Assembly (NCBI GenBank): GCA_023014485.1
Contig: JAJOZX010012064.1
Location: 7,501 to 71,500, forward strand
Length of the DNA stretch: 64,000 bases
Direction: 5' to 3'
Origin: Bathynomus jamesi
Lineage: Eukaryota > Arthropoda > Malacostraca > Isopoda > Cirolanidae
The notes under the pieces are model-generated. The model ran no database searches. It saw only the letters and a list, made by a program, of their open reading frames with translations, and was not told the origin of the DNA. Below are positions 20,786 through 32,362 of this stretch, piece after piece. Made by a program: the position numbers and the translations under genes. The stretch's first letter is position 1; each line of letters starts with the position of its first letter.

Positions 20786-21759
20786 TTTTTTCTTTAATTC
20801 GTATTGTTGTTGCATATTTCTTAAATAACGTTGCTCATTAATGTCGTTTCATCAGTTTAAGCTCCTTATTTGCGTTCTCGAAGGCTTATTCGATGATTGT
20901 CTTCAATGTTTTTTGAAGATGCGAGTGAGGGGGAGAGAGTATATTTGGTGGCCAGTAACGTGCTAACTTCGTTACAACATCTGTTCATATTTCATACGGG
21001 AATGGTACAATTTTCAATCGGCATTAAATGCGTTTAGGTTTTGTTTTGCGGTTGTAGTAACGTGGCTTCTCTCTGTGGAAGTAATGGAACGTTATAGGAA
21101 TTTAAAACTAATGCTTCGGTAAAAAAAAAAAAAAAATAGTATGATTAAAGGTGTTTTACGTTAAAAAAAAGTACATTTGGAGCTGCTTATGCGGAAAGAA
21201 AAATAATTTGGTATTTATTAGAAGATGCCAAATATTTATTTGCAGAAGGAAAATTTTCAGTGCCATAAAATTGGTGCACCAAATTCGAGTCGGTGAAAAG
21301 GATTGCCGATTGTTTAATTCAGCACTGATTATATATTGAAGATTCGGTTAAATTGATTGACGTGTTAAAATTAATACCTCGACAAAATGTTTATTCTTTT
21401 CGATAAGACCGATTTTTCTTTGTTTTCGAAGGCGAGAATATGTCGATAGAGAGAGTGAATATATCAGTATTGACATTTGAGCATCTAAGATCCACTACCG
21501 TTCACGGCCTTTGCCAAAATGTTTGAAAGAGGTGCCATCTATCAAGATATGGAATATTGTCATTCAGTAATGTACTTCTGATGGAGAAAGAATGAAGCAA
21601 AATTTATAAAAAGCTTGAAAAATTACTAATTGGTAACGATTGCATGGGTTTTTGTTTTTGAAATTTTACTGTCGCAAAAACACACACACACACACACACA
21701 CACCACACATTATATATATATATCACACTAAAATCACAAAATAACACGTGACCTTATTA
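20786..21759. other. No recognisable feature
   Basis: AT-rich DNA. (CA)n at 21679-21705 and a short (TA)n at 21711-21723 precede the foldback. Confidence 0.5.
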
Positions 21760-21905
21760 ATCAGCAAACAACCACAGGGAAAAGGAAACACAAAGTCCGA
21801 GCGCTTGCTTTCGTGATATATTCACATTATCAAGGAGGATAATGTGAATATTCACGAAAGCGCTCGGACTTTGTGTTTCCTTTTCCCTGTGGTTGTTTTG
21901 CTGAT
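21760..21905. mobile_element. Inverted Penelope-tail foldback A
   Basis: atcagcaaacaaccacaggg through gcgctt...tttcgtga is mirrored by tcacgaaagcgctcggactt through ccctgtggttgttttgctga around a centre near 21833. The right arm reads gataatgtgaatattcacga then AAGCGCT, like the hammerhead-like tail of the Penelope element at 26.6 kb (stem-forming gtgaa/ttcac before GAAA). A (TA)n array follows the right arm. Confidence 0.7.
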
Positions 21906-21925
21906 AGATATATATATATATATAT

Positions 21926-21953
21926 ATCACACACACCACACACACAAACACAC

Positions 21954-21981
<28 letters not shown>
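21926..21981. repeat. (CA)n microsatellite
   Basis: Interrupted CA array after a short (TA)n. Confidence 0.9.
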
Positions 21982-21984
<3 letters not shown>

Positions 21985-22188
21985 GAAAACAATATTACCA
22001 CTAAATTATTTTTTATTTTTTTTTTACTTTTTAAAATATTTTTTTATGCGAACTTTTTCCGAAACTAAATACTCATTCTTGTGGGCTGTCATTTCCGGGA
22101 CCGGTGCCCAGCCCGTGTACGTCTCTTACTCGGAATTATATCCATTATAATTTTCCTGATTCCTTATATTATTTTTAAGTATTGTTTT

Positions 22189-22568
22189 TTAAAATTTACT
22201 GAAAAATGTTTTAAGACTTAGTTTTGTTTCAAAAATTCCTGAGGCGTAACTCCTCTTATTATAATAATTATAATTAATGCTCATGGTAAGAGAGAGGAGG
22301 TTATCGTGAATAGTTTCTTCATTGAACACGTTAAAATTAGTCATCTTTGCCACTTCAATATTTTTATAAACAATATTTGTAGTTATTATTTCACTGTTGA
22401 TAATAAACGATTGAAAATCTTGAGACGTAATCCTCACGATGGGTTTAATTATTTTGTGACAGGCATTAATTAGTGTTAACCGGTTAATCCTGTCCTGGTT
22501 CATAGCCGATTGGCTTCCACGGGGCTTTCTTAATGTAATAATACTAATGAACTCCGAACGAATCGTTT
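22189..22568 (-). other. Unidentified open frame, about 124 codons
   Basis: The frame is open from after a stop near 22568 to 22189; an ATG lies at 22503. It reads RKPRGSQSAMNQDRINRLTL, then INACHKIIKPIVRITSQDFQ and later SINYNYYNKRSYASG. Composition is more protein-like than in neighbouring frames. The MNQDRINRL segment faintly recalls the tail of hAT dimerisation domains, but the match is weak. No function is assigned. Confidence 0.3.
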
Positions 22569-23725
22569 ATAATATTACGTATAAGCCGATGACGTACGGA
22601 TTCGCGTCTGCATCACGCGCGTTTCGTGCGCGCGCGTCACTGCGTCAGTCTTTAAAGAGAGTCCATTACAAATTTGAATGGAAAGCTAATATTTAATTTT
22701 GTCTTTTCACACGGCAAATGGTTTTCCTCGACCCGTTACAATTACGAAGAAAAGCCAATCTTGCAAAGCCACGTTTGCGTAATAACTCATAAATAATTTT
22801 GTAGGAAAAATTCCCCCCCCCCCCCCCCCCCCCCCCCTTAAAGCCATTGATAGTTTCAACATTTCTTTAAAATCACGATTAACTTTTATTTTTAAAAGCA
22901 GCTTCGCAAATTTTGACCCGCTGACTTCGGGTGCTTAGCTCAAGATTTCAATCTTCTTTTTGTAAGATTATTATGAAAGTACGAATGAAATTTTTTAGTT
23001 TCAAATAAAAGTTCGCCTAAAAACAAAATTTAGTCATTTGTAGTAATTCAGTTTTGGTTTTGATGTTTTATTATTTTGAAAGAAATAAAAATAAATAAAA
23101 TAAGAATTCAGTAGCGAAATCCAATCCTAAATTTATTTTTTTATACTTTTTCAGACATTTTGTTTTCGAGCGAACTTTACGCGAATCTGTACAAACTGTG
23201 AATGGATTCTATTATAATATGCACCGTAATTACCTTTTGTAAACATTACGGCATTTTGCATTAATCTCTCAAATGATTTTTGTTTGTGCGCTTCCGTTTG
23301 TAGGCTTCAAACGCGCGCTTAATCCAGAATAATCTTGGTAAAGTTTTAATTGTAAATTAATAGATACGCCAAAGCAGAAAGTAAGTAACGAGGGTATTTC
23401 GGAGCTCTTCGCTTCAATTATACTCCGTAAATGGGTATGTTAATAAAGCGTAACTCCCGTCGCCCATTTTTAACGCGGGAGTACGACCCACTCCCGGATG
23501 CTCCATAGTCTTCAACGGAAACAAAAACTTTGAGTTCGAGAACGAGCTGTATACAACTAATTACCTCGTGACACCCGGTAAAGACAATCCATTAGTCGTG
23601 AGGAACGCAAGTTGCCTACTTTACCAGTAAAGAACACCATTCATATTTCATGTTCCGCTTTAATTTCCATTTCCTTTAAGCTTACGTTCCTGCAACAATA
23701 AATGATCTATCAATACATTACCGTT
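22569..23725. other. No recognisable feature; C-homopolymer
   Basis: A run of about 25 C lies at 22813-22838. Otherwise the DNA is AT-rich without supported genes or families. Confidence 0.5.
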
Positions 23726-23726
23726 T

Positions 23727-23788
<62 letters not shown>
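23726..23788. repeat. (TA)n microsatellite
   Basis: About 30 units, ending a few bases before a hAT derivative. Confidence 0.95.
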
Positions 23789-23790
<2 letters not shown>

Positions 23791-23796
23791 GTATGT

Positions 23797-24277
23797 TAGT
23801 GATGTAACTGATGTCAGATTTTATGCATCCGTGGATGCCGATGTCTCTTAAAAAAAATTATAGGTTTTCAATTCCCCTCATTATTAACATGTTTTAGGTT
23901 TTTATAACTTAAAAACCCTTGGTCACTTTATAAGGAGCTACGACATTGATCAATTCACAAAAACAGCCATATAGCTAAGCAATCATGTTGTGTACAATGT
24001 AGGATGTACATTGCACACTACCTTTGTACTTACCAATAATAGTGATACTATGTTATACTTTTTCAAAATAGTATTTACGAGTTTTAGCCACACTGATTAT
24101 TGTAGTGTTAGCAGGATGCGGGACGAGGACCCAACTCAATGCATCCCATCAACCATTTCCCCAACCTCCGCCCTTCAATGAAGTTGTTAAAAGTTTGTAA
24201 TTTACTCTTTTTCACATCCGCATTGCGGATGCGGATGTCAAATGCGGATGCGAATAAGGATGTCACATACGTCACTA
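23797..24277. mobile_element. hAT deletion derivative, CGGATG family, copy 1
   Basis: The ends TAGTGATGTAACTGATGTCA and (reverse complement) TAGTGACGTATGTGACATCC match, with subterminal repeats of GCGGATG. An internal block, aggatgcgggacgaggaccc followed by ccccaacctccgccctt, is shared with the larger copy at 56787. No transposase remains. No exact target duplication is seen. Confidence 0.75.
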
Positions 24278-24561
24278 ATATACTCGTATATATGCTGAGT
24301 CAGAAGTCCTGCCTCGTAGGATGTAATATATTTAAGTATTTTTTTTTGTATTTTCTTGTATAATTATAGTTATAAAAGTTAATTATAAAAAAAAATGTGC
24401 TAAAGAACTAACTCCTCTTTTCCTGAGGGGTGTACCGCCCGCTGGTTCCGCCATTCCAAGGAAGGGGTGAGAAATAATTTCAAATATAAATAACAAAATC
24501 AAAAGCAAATATCAATATCAAATTCATAAATTTACTTAAACATATATTATCCTAAGAGACA

Positions 24562-24562
<1 letters not shown>

Positions 24563-24617
<55 letters not shown>
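24563..24617. repeat. (CA)n microsatellite
   Basis: About 27 units. Confidence 0.95.
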
Positions 24618-24619
<2 letters not shown>

Positions 24620-24817
24620 ACATTAACCTTACTACCTTTTGTATGTAACAAAGTTCTTGAGTACAGTTACCTGAGCATAACGTCCTGTAACTCTTAAAAT
24701 ATAACGTTAACATTATCATTATATCGGGTGATTTTGTTTTAAACGTGTGACACTTTTAAAGGGTTTGTATTTTTCAGTTTTATTAACTGACATAAAAGCA
24801 CACACCTACACGTAGGG

Positions 24818-25155
24818 AATTAGTCTCCTAGCGCAAAACATGCTCTGTGATGTCCTCTCAGCTCACGATACTTTCGACGGAGGATTCCTGTCCAACAGAT
24901 TTCCCGCAGTTTATGATAAAGTAATATCATGGCCATCAACTTCACTAGATCTAAACCCCCGTGACTTTTATCCGAGAGGTTATTTAAAAGAGCGTTTGAA
25001 CAAAATACACACATGATAAAAGAACCGAGAATATCGAGTGAACGAGAAATTTGTTAGGTTTCAACAGATACTCCGTTCACAGTACCGCAAAATGTTGTTA
25101 ATGACCTCAGAGGACACCACGTCAAGAAAGTGTTGCATTAGGAGACTAATTTCCC
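24818..25155 (+). pseudogene. Mariner-like transposase C-terminal relic in a foldback
   Basis: The plus strand reads SWPSTSLDLNPRDFYPRGYL followed by KERLNKIHT, a match to the WPPxSPDLNPxDYFLWGYLK block around the third catalytic Asp. Later NVVNDLRGHHVKKVLH gives the C-terminus. The outer parts are an imperfect inverted repeat: GGGAATTAGTCTCCTAGCGC at 24818 against GGGAAATTAGTCTCCTAATG from the right end. The C-terminal end therefore seems to exist twice, head to head. Lineage beyond mariner-like is not resolved. Confidence 0.6.
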
Positions 25156-25793
25156 ATATGTTGGGAAGGTCTATTAAAAATTTCATGCTTTTGTTTAAGT
25201 AAAAAAAAAAAAACTTTTTAAAGTTTAAAAAATTCACTATATTTTCATCCCGAAAATATAGGTTTGTGATTTTTTTTTAAATAAGTTTCACTGAATGTGA
25301 ACATAGAATGTGAATGTAATGATATTATCTGTGTGAAATAGAGTTCTACTCTTTAGTGACGCATTCAAGCACTTGCCTTGATTTTTTTTTTGATTTTTTT
25401 TTTATGAACAGACCACGTCGGAAGATTAACAAAAAAAAAAAAAATCTACGGCAAACATGACTCGCATTTTATTTCTTGAACTTGACACAGCTTCAACTTG
25501 AAGCATCATTTCACTAAATATAAAATGCTGAAAAAGAAATATATATATATATATATATATATGAAAATTATTTCACGAAAGTAACATGTGAAAAATATTT
25601 ATGATGAATAAAACCACGAAGGAAAGGAAACACAAAATGGTGCTCAAGCGCTTTCGTCTAATGACATCCTCAGGAACACTGAAGTACATAAAAAGGTTAC
25701 AGCCTATATATAGGTTACAGAAAGAAAAAAAAAAGAAAAAATAAATAACATACATACGCACACACACATGTAGCATTTTCATATAACAATATT

Positions 25794-26186
25794 GTGAAAA
25801 ATATCATCATAAAAAATAGCCCTACCAATAATTCAGGCATTATCTATAAAATTGGCTGTAAACAATGTGATTCCTTTTACATAGGTCAGACGGGAAAGGA
25901 TTTGCACACACGTATAAAACAGCATCAATATTCCGTTAGAACAGGACAGTTGTCCAGTGCCCTTTTTGTCCATTTGTCAGAGTTAGCCCACTGTATTGAT
26001 TGGAATAATGCTTCAGTTTTATTCCATTCAAGCAACATTGTTAATAGAAATATTCTTGAGTCTGCCATTATCCAACTTTCAAATAACTTCAACATAAGCA
26101 AAGGTCTTTTTCAACTCGATCCTGTTATTTTGAATTCCTTTAAAACAGATTTAGATAAGAAGGGTAAAACATTAAATCTTTGGTAA
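25794..26186 (+). CDS. GIY-YIG endonuclease domain of a Penelope-like element, 5'-truncated
   Basis: The frame has 130 codons from 25794, where the first codon is GTG, and is open further upstream without a clear start. Residues 15-18 read GIIY and 28-31 FYIG, the paired GIY-YIG motifs. R40 in TRIKQH is in the position of the catalytic Arg, and E in RNILESAI may be the metal-binding Glu. C22 and C25 (GCKQCD) with following His residues match the zinc-finger insertion of Penelope-type endonucleases. These nick target DNA for reverse transcription of the element RNA. The reverse transcriptase half is absent, so this is a 5'-truncated insertion. The domain itself has no stop and looks young. Confidence 0.85.
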   Translation: MKNIIIKNSPTNNSGIIYKIGCKQCDSFYIGQTGKDLHTRIKQHQYSVRTGQLSSALFVHLSELAHCIDWNNASVLFHSSNIVNRNILESAIIQLSNNFNISKGLFQLDPVILNSFKTDLDKKGKTLNLW

Positions 26187-26399
26187 ACTTGTCTGCTACT
26201 TTATTAACTTTTAATTTGCATTTTATTTTTTTATATATATCGAAACCTGACCATAGGCAGCAGTGTGTTAAAACCCGGGCAGAGTTCCAGTATAAATTTG
26301 TATTTTTATAATCCATTTGATCTTGTACTAAAAATCGATATTTTTCCTTACAAATCTGTACGCCTCACTGGTAATCCTTTAAGGTTTTAATTTTAATTT

Positions 26400-26487
26400 T
26401 TTATTTTTACTTCTCTGTTTATTGCATATATATATATGTATGTATGTATGTATGTATTTGTATATATAGATATGTATGTATGTATGT

Positions 26488-26530
<43 letters not shown>
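26400..26530. repeat. (TATG)n/(TA)n array
   Basis: Interrupted tetranucleotide and TA runs inside the 3' part of the Penelope-like unit. Confidence 0.9.
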
Positions 26531-26532
<2 letters not shown>

Positions 26533-26614
26533 ATGTATGTTATTTATTTTTTTTTTTTTTTTCCTTTCTGTAACCTATATATAGGCTGTAACCTTTTTAT
26601 GTACTTCAGTGTTC

Positions 26615-26650
26615 CTGAGGATGTCATTAGCCGAAAGCGCTTGAGCACCA
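26615..26650 (+). ncRNA. Hammerhead-like core in the Penelope tail (partial)
   Basis: CTGAGGA, then a potential short stem (TGTC/GCC), then CGAAA and GCGCTTGAGC. Penelope-like elements are known to carry hammerhead ribozymes. Here the CTGANGA...GAAA half is visible, but an obvious NUH cleavage site in the right place is not. The minus-strand copies at 25650-25675 and 51800-51830 have the better stem TGTC-ATTA-GACG. Confidence 0.35.
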
Positions 26651-26705
26651 TTTTGTGTTTCCTTTCCTTCGTGGTTTTATTCATTATATATATATATATA
26701 TATAT

Positions 26706-27046
26706 GGTGTAGTGGTTAGCATCGCTGACTACGAATCCATCGGCCCCGGGTTCGATTCCTGGTGACGGCAGGCGGCGCGCAGCTAACCCAGCTGTTCATC
26801 TTTCCACACAATAAAAATTAGTTGCTAGATAAATGGGTACACTGGGTAGCCTAGTGGTTAAATCGCTAGGCTGCTGATCGGGAGGTCGTGAGATAGTCTC
26901 GGCAAGGACTTTGTAGTTTTTTACCGCCCGTGGTGGGTCGTGATTCGGATTCCACGTTAAGCTGTAGGTCTGAGGTGGATCAACAAACTTGACCTTCATC
27001 AGAATGAACAATTCGGGCGGAAGCCAAACCAAGGTTAACCAAAGTT
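26706..27046 (+). mobile_element. Two-headed tRNA SINE, long subfamily, copy 2
   Basis: Head 1: GGTGTAGTGGTTAGCATCGC with B box GGTTCGATTCC. Linker: ggcgcgcagctaacccagct. Head 2: GGTAGCCTAGTGGTTAAATC with GGGAGGTCGTGAGATAGTCT in place of the B box. Body: gtgggtcgtgattcggattc. Tail: caattcgggcggaagccaaa. (TA)n abuts both ends. It retains the roughly 56 bp middle segment that is missing from the copies at 48.2, 49.4 and 56.6 kb. Confidence 0.85.
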
Positions 27047-27064
27047 TATATATATATATATATA

Positions 27065-27846
27065 ATAATTTTATTTATTTGTGATTCTGTACTTTGACTT
27101 CAAAGATAATCTGGCATTGATTCAAATTATCAGTGGTTATCAGTCACGCTTGTACGTGCGTGTGAGAAAGAGACGGAGAGAGAAGTATGTGCGCATTTGC
27201 GTATGTACGTATTTTGTTATTAAATCGTTTTATCAAATGCTTTGAGCTTTTTAAAGATATTCAGATTAAACTTCAAATATTTTTCTCTGCTTTCAAAGAC
27301 ACACAAGACGACCTTGACGATTTTTGACGTGATATTGAAAAGAAAGTTTGGATAAATTTTGATGAAAGAATAAGATAAGATGTTATCTACATTTTTAATT
27401 ATTATATATAAAGGATAAGAGTTCTGTAGTATTGGTACTATCTGTTTCTGAAACAGGATTGAGTTTCCTCGAATATTAGTTTATAATGTATTTTCGCGCA
27501 TAAATTTGAGAGGTAGCCATTGGTTTTATTTTGTTTATTTTTCCCGTTTCGGGTTCAATTTGGTATGAAAAATGGAGTGTCCATTTTTGATTTGTAGTTT
27601 TGTTTGAATGGTTTAGTCACTTTAGTGGAAGGAAGGAGAGTGGTGGAAGGCGGTTTGGTTTTAAGTGTGTGACGTTTTTCACGAGAGAATTCTAGCTTTC
27701 TTTGTGGAAGGTAGAGGGCCAATTTTGTTTCTCATTTTGGCTCAGTACGATTTTAGCGGAGTATGATGCTGTTCTATGAAAGATCAGCAATACACAGTTT
27801 GTATTTTCCGTAGCTTTTTGAAGTTCGACGCGGCATGCAAGACTAA

Positions 27847-27891
<45 letters not shown>

Positions 27892-29336
27892 GCTACTTTA
27901 AGTGGGAGTATTTTGTCCATGTTCAATGGACTGTACGTGTATTTACCGTTATGGTAATGGTCCCAGTGAATTTTGAGACTTGCTCGGTGTTCTTTTGTGA
28001 AACACCTTCGAATGCAGTAAGTGTTCTGTCTCTGCGTGAAGCGATTGTGTATTCAGGGTGGGGTAGTATCGCCTAACTTACTGCTTTGCTAGTAACGAGT
28101 TTAACAGAAATTCCTCGTGTGTTAGCGTATGAAAAATAAATATTGAACGTCATATTGGGTTGTAGCACCAAATTTTGAGTTTTTTTTTATGCGATTGTGT
28201 AAACCAAAATAAATTTTTCTTAGTGAGTAGAACACCGGTTTGAAGAGTAAGAAAGAGTTTTTAAGCTATGAAACGGAGAGCTCCGAAGCCTGAGCCTGAA
28301 AATGGCTTAATATTGTCCTGAAGTTTTTTAATTTATTGACGTCTTAATTGTCTTCGTTCGCTCGTAGTTAGATGATGTTCTTTATAGGGTGGACTCGATT
28401 GGGGATGGTTTTTTTTTCTACCCCCCCCATTTTTCTTCCCCCAAGAAACTGGTGTAAGGTAGTAATAAAAATTGAGACCCATTATACACACAAATATTAT
28501 TAAATTTATATGAAGCTCTCATTCTTTAATGCTTTCTGTATTGTTCAAAGATCTTCAGAAATTGTTACAATGAAATAAATGTGCGTAATTTTTATTTTTA
28601 AGTATAATACCAAAAATGGTCTGAAGAAGAATAAATGTCATAAATGAATAACAAACTTCTAAATGAAAACTTTTAGTTGTCATTTTTGTCATTTTCATAA
28701 GAATAATAATTCTTTTTCTCCCCAGTCGTCCCCTTTGACCATTTTCGTTCGTCAGTTATTTTCCTTTTTATTTTTGCTTTGAAGCTTGAAACACTTTTAA
28801 ACATAATTACAGTTTCTGGTAAGCTTTTAACCTCGTAACCCAACATTTGTTATCGATTCAATGTTCATCTTTTTGTATCTTTTATATTTAGAGGACAACG
28901 ATTTAGGTCCAAGAGGCTTTGTTTGCTCTGAGTATGTATGTAATGGAAGGGTTTGTTTTCACTGGAATTTGAGATTTTTGCCGTTTTTCATGCATAATTA
29001 GAAAGCTGACTTCTTTTTCTGCACATCTTGGTGCTTTGGGTGCTTAATGTTTTTGAACTAGATATGGAATAATGAAAGAATTATTTTCGTATTCGTTTAA
29101 AATTGTCCTAATTATTAATTTTAATTTGGTAATTGATGTCCCCCAGAGGTACGAAAGGTTTAAACGCTTTCTTCAGATCAAACCATAGTGTAAATGAGAT
29201 AACTAAAAAAAAATTAAAGATACGTGAAAAAGATATTAAAATGAGGTTACAAGACCGGAATTCTTGTCTTAAATGGCGCCATTATTATAATAATAATATC
29301 TAATTTCCTTTTCTCATTTTACTTAATGATTTTCAG
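27065..29336. other. Intron-like DNA, no recognisable element
   Basis: It contains (ATT)n at 27848-27892 and otherwise AT-rich unique sequence up to the exon acceptor at 29336. No coding signal is supported. Confidence 0.5.
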
Positions 29337-29540
29337 AGTGGTTTGTGCGGTTCTTTCGACTCTGGGGACGCTGGCAATCTCCGCGGGGGAAGTGGGGTCA
29401 AGATCACCCACCTGACGGGATCGGGGGCGTCTGTGGGCGTGAGTGGGGCCGCGGGACGCGACGACAGCGCCCCTAGGTTCCCGCGGCTCGACCAGTGCGC
29501 CCACTTCCATTATGAATACGTGGAACTGCCGCCCATTCAG
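29337..29540 (+). CDS. Internal exon of a PX-SH3-RhoGAP protein (ARHGAP32/33, CdGAPr-like)
   Basis: An open 68-codon segment lies between an acceptor (pyrimidine-rich tract ending ttttcag at 29331-29336) and a donor (cag|gtgagt at 29540/29541), in phase 0 at both ends. The first part is Gly/Ser-rich and low complexity. The end reads FPRLDQCAHFHYEYVELPPI, closely like the segment just before the PX domain of vertebrate ARHGAP32/33, where an HFHYE motif occurs. GC content is far above the flanks. The family consists of GTPase-activating proteins for Rho-type GTPases that act at membranes and synapses; PX binds phosphoinositides. The next exon, 38065-38301, continues the same protein in the same phase. 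Splice sites and motif are seen directly. Family assignment is by recognition and was not searched. Confidence 0.85.
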
Positions 29541-32362
29541 GTGAGTAGAATGGAGTGTTGGAGAAAGACAAGGGTCGCGTTTAATGGGCTTATCTTTATC
29601 GATTTTGAGACGAAGATCCGTACGGAGGAGGTTCACCTTCAGTTCACAGAATTGTCCTCCCCCTTCGTCCGCGTTTCTTCGCGTATCTCGTCCATTTTGT
29701 TTAATTGTGTGTACGTCTCGTCTTATCTCTCGTCGTCTCGTTTTTCGCATTTCGTCTGTCTGTCTGTCTCTCTATCTCTCGCTCTCCTTCCTGTTTTTTA
29801 TTCCATGTTTGCAAATAGGAAGAAAACAACTGAATTCGTTTTTCTAAAAAGGGGCGAGAGGGAACCAAAATGAATCCAGCTTTCATTCCTTCAAAAGAAT
29901 TTCCTCTGCCTTTTTTTTTAGAAAGTGTAATTCGGAGCCATTTTAAGGTTTTTTTTTTTTGGTTTTTTTTTTTAAAAGATATTTTTAGGTTTGAGAAGGG
30001 AAATTAGGTTATTTAGGGTTTATTCATTTCTGCCGTAAGCCTTAATTAATTGTAAGGATTGCATCGTATTTTACTGCTAAAGTTATGTAATATTGTGGAG
30101 TCTACGTTCGCTGCGTGTTTGATTTTACTTAATTTCACTCTGTATCAGGTCGTTTCAAATTATGTTGCGTCATATGTTGATGAACGTTTCGGTAATTTTT
30201 GTATACAAATTAATGTTTACTTGTCAAGTATAAATAGTCTGGGCGTATAGTTGCACAGTTAGGCGTGATGAACTTTTTTTTTTCCCCCCTGAGCGGCGAG
30301 TGCTTCGTTTAAAACTAGTGCATATATGGTAAGTGATAAGAGCGTCATGGTCTTGGATGAAAATTTTTATTTTTTGTTTCGTTCAAGCCTTTAGCTTTTA
30401 TGCGAGTGTAATACTCAAACATGGGCTTAAATTGATATTTCACTCTCGTCCGAATGCTAAACATTCATTTTAGTAATAAATTTGACTTAAGTACATTGCC
30501 TACAACACATTTTCGGCTTTTAGATCCATATACGACCTGTTCCCTTTGAAAGCAACAAAATGTACCCGAAAGTAATTGTCGTTGTTTCGGAGTTGTTTAA
30601 TCGTCTTCTCGTGGACCCGAAAGTAAACTGAATTACTTCCCAAATTTTAGTACGTAGATAGTAAATGACGTCTTTAAATTATTTATTTAATTAAAAGTTA
30701 ATTAATAAAGCGAGCGAGAATTCTGGAGAGAAAATAATATATATATATATATAAATCCCCCCCCCCCCCCCCCCCCCCAAGATTAAAGGTATCGATTGGG
30801 AGGTCAAGAGTAGAAGAAAGCTTTTCTTATTTTTTTAACTTTGTATTTTTGTTTACCAGTTTTTTTGTATATATTTTTTATATATTTATTTTTCATTTTA
30901 TGCGTTCGTTATATAGAATTGTCTTTATCTGGAATAGATACATTTTGTAATTCTATCAGACACCTCCGTTAAGCGCGAAAGTATTATTTATTTCGTTTGT
31001 TCGATTTACGGGTTCAGTAATTTTATTTGAATTAAACCGCTTTTATTTAATTTAGAGAAGGTAACATTTATCGCAATTTAGTTCGAAATAGGAAATAATT
31101 GTGTAAAATTAGAACATTTGAAATTTTGCCCAATAAAGAAAATCTAAATTTTTTGCCGAGTTTAACAATTTGAATCGTTTCCTCGTATTTTCAATAACTC
31201 CGAAATGGGTTTGGTTTTCATCAGAATTCTGTTGTCAGGTCTCTGTGCCGAGTTATCCAATTACATACAGTAGGCTGATGAGAATAGTCTGAACCCCCAT
31301 TCCCCCTTCGGCAGTCTTAGAATTAATATATATTAGGCCCGCGTATTCCACTGCGCGGGAAGTTGGATAGCTTGGCCAGTAAAATTTAGCATCGGACGTT
31401 CGATTTATCCTTAGTTAAAATCCTTTTGTATCCTCTTTATCGTCTTTTCAACAAAAGAGAAGAACCATGGGCTGCTCGCGAGGTCTGCATCTCGCCTCCA
31501 TAAGCCGATATTTGGCTCGACAAAACGGGCCTTTCCTTCTCGTAACGTAAAATAGTTTTGGGTCATAAATTTTTATTCTTTCTCAAAAGTTTGTTTTCGT
31601 CCGAAACGTTGACTCGCACAGTCTTAAAATGTTACACAATGAACGAAGAGAAAGTGGAGAACAGAAGGACATTGCGAGCGGCGGTAAGAACATTAAGAAG
31701 AGAAGCGTCTCGGCGTAAAATTTAAGCGAGGAAAAAAAGACTAAATATTTTTATTTTATTGCTAACTCTTTTGGTGAAACCTCGAAATGGCATCTACGCT
31801 GCACGATGTCCCCATCACGCCGTTGAAGAGTGATCGGTATTAACTAATTGATTGATAGTGAATGTATACACAGTTTCACAAAAAAAAAAAAAAAAAAATG
31901 ATCGCTTAGAAACCTAGAACTTGTAAAAGAGCATGAACAAAATTACTAATCATTAATGACTGAGTTTTTTTTATTATTTTATTTCTGTCGCCAAGAAAAA
32001 TAAAATAGCCAAAGAAAAAATTAATATAAACACTTAGGAGTTTTGTTTTTAAAAAAAATGTATTTTTAAATTAACTTTATTCCGAGACTGTACATGTATT
32101 AGGATTTTGACTAATAATGTGGATAGCGCAGATACTTCTGTACTTCACTCTGCTCCATCTATTGCCAAAATACTGGACCCACATTTATCCCCTCCCGGGC
32201 AACAACATGGCCACGTCCGAACAGCGAAGAGTTTGGATGCAACCATACGGTGACCCGAAGATAATATGGGAAGATATATAAATATCTTTTATTATCAGCA
32301 AACATAATTATGTCCGCAACAAAATAAATTTGGAGGGGAACATACTGGATTGCACTTGTCCG
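29541..32362. other. First part of the intron between the two RhoGAP exons
   Basis: (TA)n(C)n lies at 30736-30778 and an A-tract at 31880-31899. No transposon or gene is recognised by eye. Confidence 0.5.

Larger units (their letters stand above)
25598..26690 (+). mobile_element. Penelope-like element fragment with inverted terminal copies
   Basis: The right end (26545-26690) reads gtacttcagtgttcctgagg, atgtcattagccgaaagcgc and ttgagcaccattttgtgttt, ending ccttcgtggttttattca. The same sequence occurs inverted at 25598-25735. Between them is a GIY-YIG endonuclease frame but no reverse transcriptase. An inverted extra terminal copy is a known feature of Penelope-like elements. (TA)n abuts both outer ends. 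Confidence 0.8.

Noticed and set aside
26430..26530. CRISPR-like or regularly spaced repeat
   Set aside because: It is a simple TATG/TA microsatellite in a eukaryotic retroelement tail; no spacers.
29319..29750. 143-codon minus-strand frame opposite the 29337 exon
   Set aside because: It is a shadow of the GC-rich exon. The plus strand has splice sites and a recognisable protein; the minus frame has neither.
29343..29873. Continuation of the 29337 exon as a single 176-codon frame
   Set aside because: A consensus donor at 29541 and the match to the next exon at 38065 show that the part after 29540 is intron.
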